Below, one piece after another: positions 59,375 through 64,000 of a stretch of DNA of 64,000 bases. Positions within the stretch are counted from its first letter, which is position 1, and each line of letters opens with the position of its first letter. The DNA is from Fagopyrum homotropicum. Lineage: Eukaryota > Streptophyta > Magnoliopsida > Caryophyllales > Polygonaceae. The notes under the pieces are model-generated. The model worked only from the letters and a program-made list of their open reading frames with translations, was not told the DNA's origin and made no database searches. A program made the translations under genes and the position numbers. The stretch is taken from assembly GCA_033239125.1 (NCBI GenBank), contig BSWB01000001.1, positions 41,637,501-41,701,500 of the forward strand, in the 5' to 3' direction.

Positions 59375-62176
59375 AAATATGGCATGCATTTTGTCTTGGA
59401 AGGAGGAACTTTTGTTGCGGTTGGTCAACAATAACATTTGGTGGGTTTCTCAACGTTAGTTGTGTTTCCAAACATGAAATTAGGGTGATCTTTTAATCCA
59501 ATGTTGCATAAATTAAAATAAGGATCATATTTTTGTTTCATATTACGGTTGAGATCCTTATAATATTCTCTCATAAAATTTACCTACTTCTCCTATTTGT
59601 CCTTGGAGGGGATACCTATTAAGATGGAGCAAAGTTGTGCGTCATGGTCAAAGATACCACAAAGTTGACAAAGATTGACATCATCTGCTGATAACGTGAT
59701 TTATGACGTTAGTATAGGCATTCATTTAGATAGTTTTTCCCGTTATTCATGCACGGTTTGGCATTAGTTCATGACGTTTACGCTCATTTCGTGCATATTT
59801 CTAGAAAAGACGTCTACACGAGCTTTTGTCGGTTTTGTAGGTATTTCGGGGATCTTTTGGACATTAATCGATATATTCGAGGGTCAAGCCTCATGGTGGT
59901 ACACATCCAAGGCTTTGAAGGAACATAATTGGAGCAATGAAGGACACAAGGACCCTTATTGGTGCAAGCAATGGAGCAACTCATGGTTAGACGATCATAA
60001 CAAGCCTCTGTTGAAGAAAATCGACCCAACACTCAGGAAAATCGTCCGATTTTTCTGTCTGGGTCGATTTTCTGGCCTTTGACAGCTTGAGCCACGTGTC
60101 CCACGATCTCTTTGTCCGGCCCTTGCTCTTGATGGAGAATATAAGTGGTCCTGCAGGCTGTGGCTAGGGGATCTCTCCCACATTCTCTCACACACACCTC
60201 ATTCTATTGGAGGATAGATTTGGAGAAGAAGAAAAACTCTCTCATTTTGGGGGAAGAAGAAGAACACCAAACTTAGAGTGATAGTGAGTATTTGAGTGAT
60301 TTTGAGTGATTTTTAGAGTCTTTTGGTTGAAGAACTTTTGGAAGGATTGTTAGGAACGTTTTGGAACTTCTTTTGAAGGATTGTAAGTCTTGCTTAAACT
60401 TATATTCAGCTTAGATTTCTTGTTTTTACTTGCTTATCTTTCATCATCTACTTATGAGAACCATGTATGCTTGTGTGATGATTTTGGATCTTGAAATGCA
60501 TGTTATTGGCTAGTTTATTGTGATTCTGGAGTGATGGATTGATGGTTATGGCTTGGGTGATGATATAATAGACTTGTATGTTAGTTTGGGATGATTCGTA
60601 TGCACAAAACCTAACCCAGATAGAAAAATCGACCTGTTCATAGGATAGATCGTCCGATTTATGCTATGATCCACCCGATTTTTCTCTCTGTTGCTCTATA
60701 ATTGATGAATCTGTATGTTAGGATGTTAGGGAGTTGAAATCCTAGTGTTTATTAAGCATAATATAGCTTAGGGTGACCTAATGCTAGCAAACTAAGTGAG
60801 GGAAGAGACCTACCCGGTGATTTCCGATCTTAGATACCTAAGATGATGAACTCTAGGTGGTAGTGAGCCTCATAAGCCGCTATTGGATTGAGTGTGCTAG
60901 GATTATTGCTTGAGACTTTCCTTTTCCGAGACTTACCCGGTAAGGAGAGGTTTGCCCCTTAAGTAGAGTCCGGTTTGTGTAGAATTTCCTACTTTAGCCC
61001 CTTGAGACCTACCCGGTAATAGGAGTTTGACGCGGGATTAGTGAAGCAAGAGACTTACCCAGTAATTGCTTCCATTAGATGAAACACCCTTTCCCAACAC
61101 CGCAACGTTGTCCTTAGAATCTTTAGAAGCTTGAGTCCAATGCCATAACCGGAAATCTTGACCTCTAGAATCCACTTTTCTCTCTTTGATCACACATCTT
61201 GTGCTTGTGTTACTTGTTTGTTTTGCTAGCTTGAGTTGTTAGTTTGGTTTATCATCTTGCTTGATTTGTGATCTTTGCTTGATCACCACAAAAACCCAAC
61301 CAAAAATATAATGATTTTCATTTCTTTATTTTTTTCTCTTTTCTTAGACTAGATTCACACTATCTATGATCACTTGTTGATTTGATTTCACCTTAGTCTT
61401 CGTGTTCGACCTCGAAATACTATCCTTGCTACAAAACGACCCATACACTGTGGGTTCGCTAGGAGTTAGGAAAAATATAACGAGTATAAATTTAAGACTT
61501 TTGCGTGTCACAATGTTAGCGTAACATCTGCCTTAGTCATGGATTATGGATTCGTAACAACCCCTATAGCCTTTGAGGTGACATCCTTGTGATCAGAACA
61601 TTTATTTGCATAATAACTCACCTTATTAATCATCTCACATGCCTCGTTAATGGGCATACTCATCAATCTTCCAATTACGTAATTTAAACATATAACGAAG
61701 GGAATTATTCACTCCCTTATAGAAAGATTGGACTAAAACAATAGTAGATTGCCCACGAGCAAAACATTGTCACATAAGGTCATTAAGTATTTCCCAAACC
61801 TCATATATAATCTCTTAAAGTCATTCCAAAACTAGTGATTTTAGACCTTAACTCAACAAGATTCCTATAATTGCATTATGAAGTTAGTCCAATGTTGTAA
61901 TAGAGTTAGAAGATAAATAACGATATCAATCAACATCCTTTCCAAATAAAGAAAGTTTAAAAAGACAGTAATTTTAATAGTATCGATAGGGACATTGTGC
62001 ACTTTGATAGTGCTCACAAAGTCTAAAAATCCCTCTGTATGTCTCACAAGTTAGGGACAACAATTTTAGTTGTAACAAATCCGCCAACATGGTTGGTACA
62101 TGCATGTAAAATATAAGATGCCATATATCATCCTAGAGTAGGTGAGTTATTTCTTTTATAAGCTCGTATGACAACT
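59375..62176 (-). pseudogene. Ty3 gag remnant split by a solo LTR, copy 2
   Basis: Counterpart of 38945-41750, near-identical, in two parts (59375-59688 and 61532-62176). Confidence 0.78.
59689..61526 (+). mobile_element. Solo LTR of a Ty3 element, copy 2
   Basis: 1838 bp with the same TG...CA ends and TCTGC flanks (59684-59688 and 61527-61531). Present in both units, so it inserted before the latest duplication. Confidence 0.85.
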
Positions 62177-62622
62177 TCAACAACAACCTAATGTCAAGCA
62201 CACCTCCTTTACGAGTCTAGCACGAAGCCAAGGAACCCGCAAATCAACCAAGAAAGCCCTAGACAAGAAGAAGCCAAGGAATAAAACCAAGTCCTTCACA
62301 CCGACTTTTGTGATGCCTTGGACCGAGTTCACAATGCCCCATACCCAGACAACACAAGAACAAACCGAGTTTCTCTCTGCATGAGAAACTCGGCCCCAGT
62401 GCAACTTTTCCCCAGACCGAGTTTCAATCGACTTTTACTAGATTTGTTTTGTAATGACCCATTTGGATTTTTGTAAGAGACGACTACTGCCTAAACATTT
62501 GTGTAAGATCATGGGTTATCATATTAGAAATGAGATACTATTTTCCAATAGAATTTAGATAGGAGTTTGAACCAAACATCCTAACCTAGTAGCCATCGGC
62601 TGTAATTCTCTCTCTGGACTAA

Positions 62623-64000
62623 GGCCCTGTTTGGTATTAGTTGGGGTTTCTTTTTTTAGATTATTTGAGATGGAGATTGTTGAGATTTTTGGGGATTGTT
62701 GTAGATGGGTATTCTTATGGATTGTTTTTTACGTAAAATTTTTGTGTTTGGTATAAGATTATTGATATAGTTTATTCATGTTTAATTGACCAAAATGCCC
62801 CTCAATTTTAATTGATGAACAACCCTAAAATTCTATCGTTCTTCCCTTCTCCTTCGTTTCTCTGTCTTTCTTCTTGCCTATCGGGTTCTACTGGAGACCA
62901 TTGCCGAGTTGAGGTAAGGCCATTCTCTCTATCGTTTTTTCGTTCTTCTTCTTCTTCTCCTTCGTTCTTCTTCTCCTTCGTTCTTCTTCTCCTTCGTTTC
63001 TCTCTTCCGAGTTGCTGTTGCAGCCCTAAAATTATATCATCTTCTCCTTCGTTTCATCCTCTTCGTTTCTCTGTTTGGCTCATTCGTGTATATGTTTAAT
63101 AATTGAATTCACATCCATTAGGGTTGTTCGTATGTGCCGTTGTCGTGTTCGATTGCGATGTCTGAACTAGAATTGATGAGAACCTGCAGCAGCAACTCGG
63201 CAATGTTCGATTGAGATGTCTGAACTAGTATATGTGCAATCGTGTATATGTTTAATAATTGAATTCACATCCATTAGGGTTGTTTTGTATATAATTTAAT
63301 TGGTTACAAATGCTGCGTATATACCTCAATTCGATTTGTTTTCATGGATTGCCGATTATTGCAATCGGGTGTGTAGGTTGAACTAGAATTGATGAGAACC
63401 TTGTTGCGTATTGGCGTGTATTTGTTTTTCAATATGCTAGATCTTTTGAGTGTATTGTATTGCTGTTTGAGATATTAATTAATTTTAATTCAACAGAATG
63501 ACTGACCAGAATGAGAAATTGACACAACAATCTAAGGAAAAGGGTTACTATGCGTGGAATGATTTGTTGATGAGAACCTTTCTTGAAATTTTGTGTGAAT
63601 ATCAAAAACAAAATGGACAGAAGAATGGTTTTAATTGGATAACTTTGACCGAACAATTTGAGTTGAAGACCTCTACTAAATGTTTAAAAAACACTTTAAG
63701 GAACAAGTACAATTCTTTAAAATCATTATGGAGATTATGGATCAAGCTTAAGCACAGTGATACTGGTCTGGGATGGGACTATGAAAGAAACTGTATTGAA
63801 GCAACTGACGAATGGTGGACAAAGAAGTTGCAAGTATGTAGTAATTTATTTAATATTTTAAAATTTTGAAGTGTTTGATGTTACTTATCACTTATAACAT
63901 TTACAAATGTTATATTTACAGGAAAACAGTGAATACCGTGTCTTCAGGAAAAATGGTCTTCATCCGGAGGTTCAAGTTATGATGGAGATGTTGTTTGAGG
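62623..64000 (+). mobile_element. PIF/Harbinger transposon, unit 2, cut by window edge
   Basis: Left end GGCCCTGTTTGGTATT preceded by TAA, as at 42197. A CTTCTCCTTCGTTCTT unit is repeated once more than in unit 1 (about 62950-63000). Confidence 0.85.
63498..64000 (+). CDS. Harbinger ORF1, Myb/SANT-like, partial
   Basis: Exon 1 is 63498-63833 and exon 2 starts at 63922 and runs off the window. The Myb/SANT-like domain is as in unit 1, with few changes (WTKKLQ for WTNKLQ; SEYRVF for NEYPVF). Whether it carries the unit 1 frameshift cannot be seen because that site lies past the edge. Confidence 0.8.

Larger units (their letters stand above)
45759..64000. repeat. Tandem segmental duplication, unit 2 (continues past window)
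   Basis: Unit 2 begins at GTACATAAATGAAG, shared with 21175, and reproduces unit 1 in the same orientation up to the window end, inside Harbinger ORF1. Private features are the Helitron 45934-46508, the solo LTR 51731-52125 and a C-rich tract at 51427-51460. Confidence 0.92.

Overview
The window is nuclear DNA from a eudicot plant. The evidence is spliced genes with GT-AG introns, AT-rich intergenic DNA, and dense nested transposable elements of plant type: Ty3 LTR elements with an initiator-tRNA-Met primer site, LINEs, hAT, PIF/Harbinger, Mutator-like and Helitron elements. Only three host genes can be supported: UNC50 (9358-15560, 10 coding exons, 255 aa) and two complete copies of 5-methylthioribose kinase, MTK (26706-33294 and 47160-54185, 6 coding exons, 419 aa each).

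Layout. 1-4878 is the 5' part of a decayed Ty3 retrotransposon on the minus strand (LTR, primer site, gag, protease, RT). 6444-7631 is a dead hAT transposase. 9358-15560 is UNC50, with MITE-type insertions in its introns. 16.3-20.9 kb holds degenerate repeats, a LINE remnant and hairpins. 20975-21280 is a short tandem-repeat array. 21439-26056 is an insertion with a 9-bp target duplication, and nested in it is a 3.7-kb fold-back element (also with a 9-bp target duplication) carrying a tRNA-like sequence in each arm.

From about 21175 onward the window is a tandem segmental duplication. Unit 1 (21175-45758) and unit 2 (45759 to beyond the window) each hold an MTK gene, then a 4.5-4.9 kb hAT-like element carrying captured gene fragments (one from trehalose-6-phosphate phosphatase), a Ty3 gag remnant split by a 1.8-kb solo LTR, and a two-gene PIF/Harbinger transposon. 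The unit junction lies in the 3' end of the Harbinger transposase. Unit 2 lacks the 4.6-kb nested insertion but has a Helitron and a private solo LTR.

The two units differ unevenly. They are nearly identical around MTK exon 1, clearly diverged from exon 2 to the private solo LTR, then nearly identical again for 12 kb. This mosaic is best explained by unequal crossing over or gene conversion between older tandem copies, and predicts a further copy to the right. Apart from the methionine-salvage role of MTK, the content is transposon biology; the genes do not form a joint pathway.
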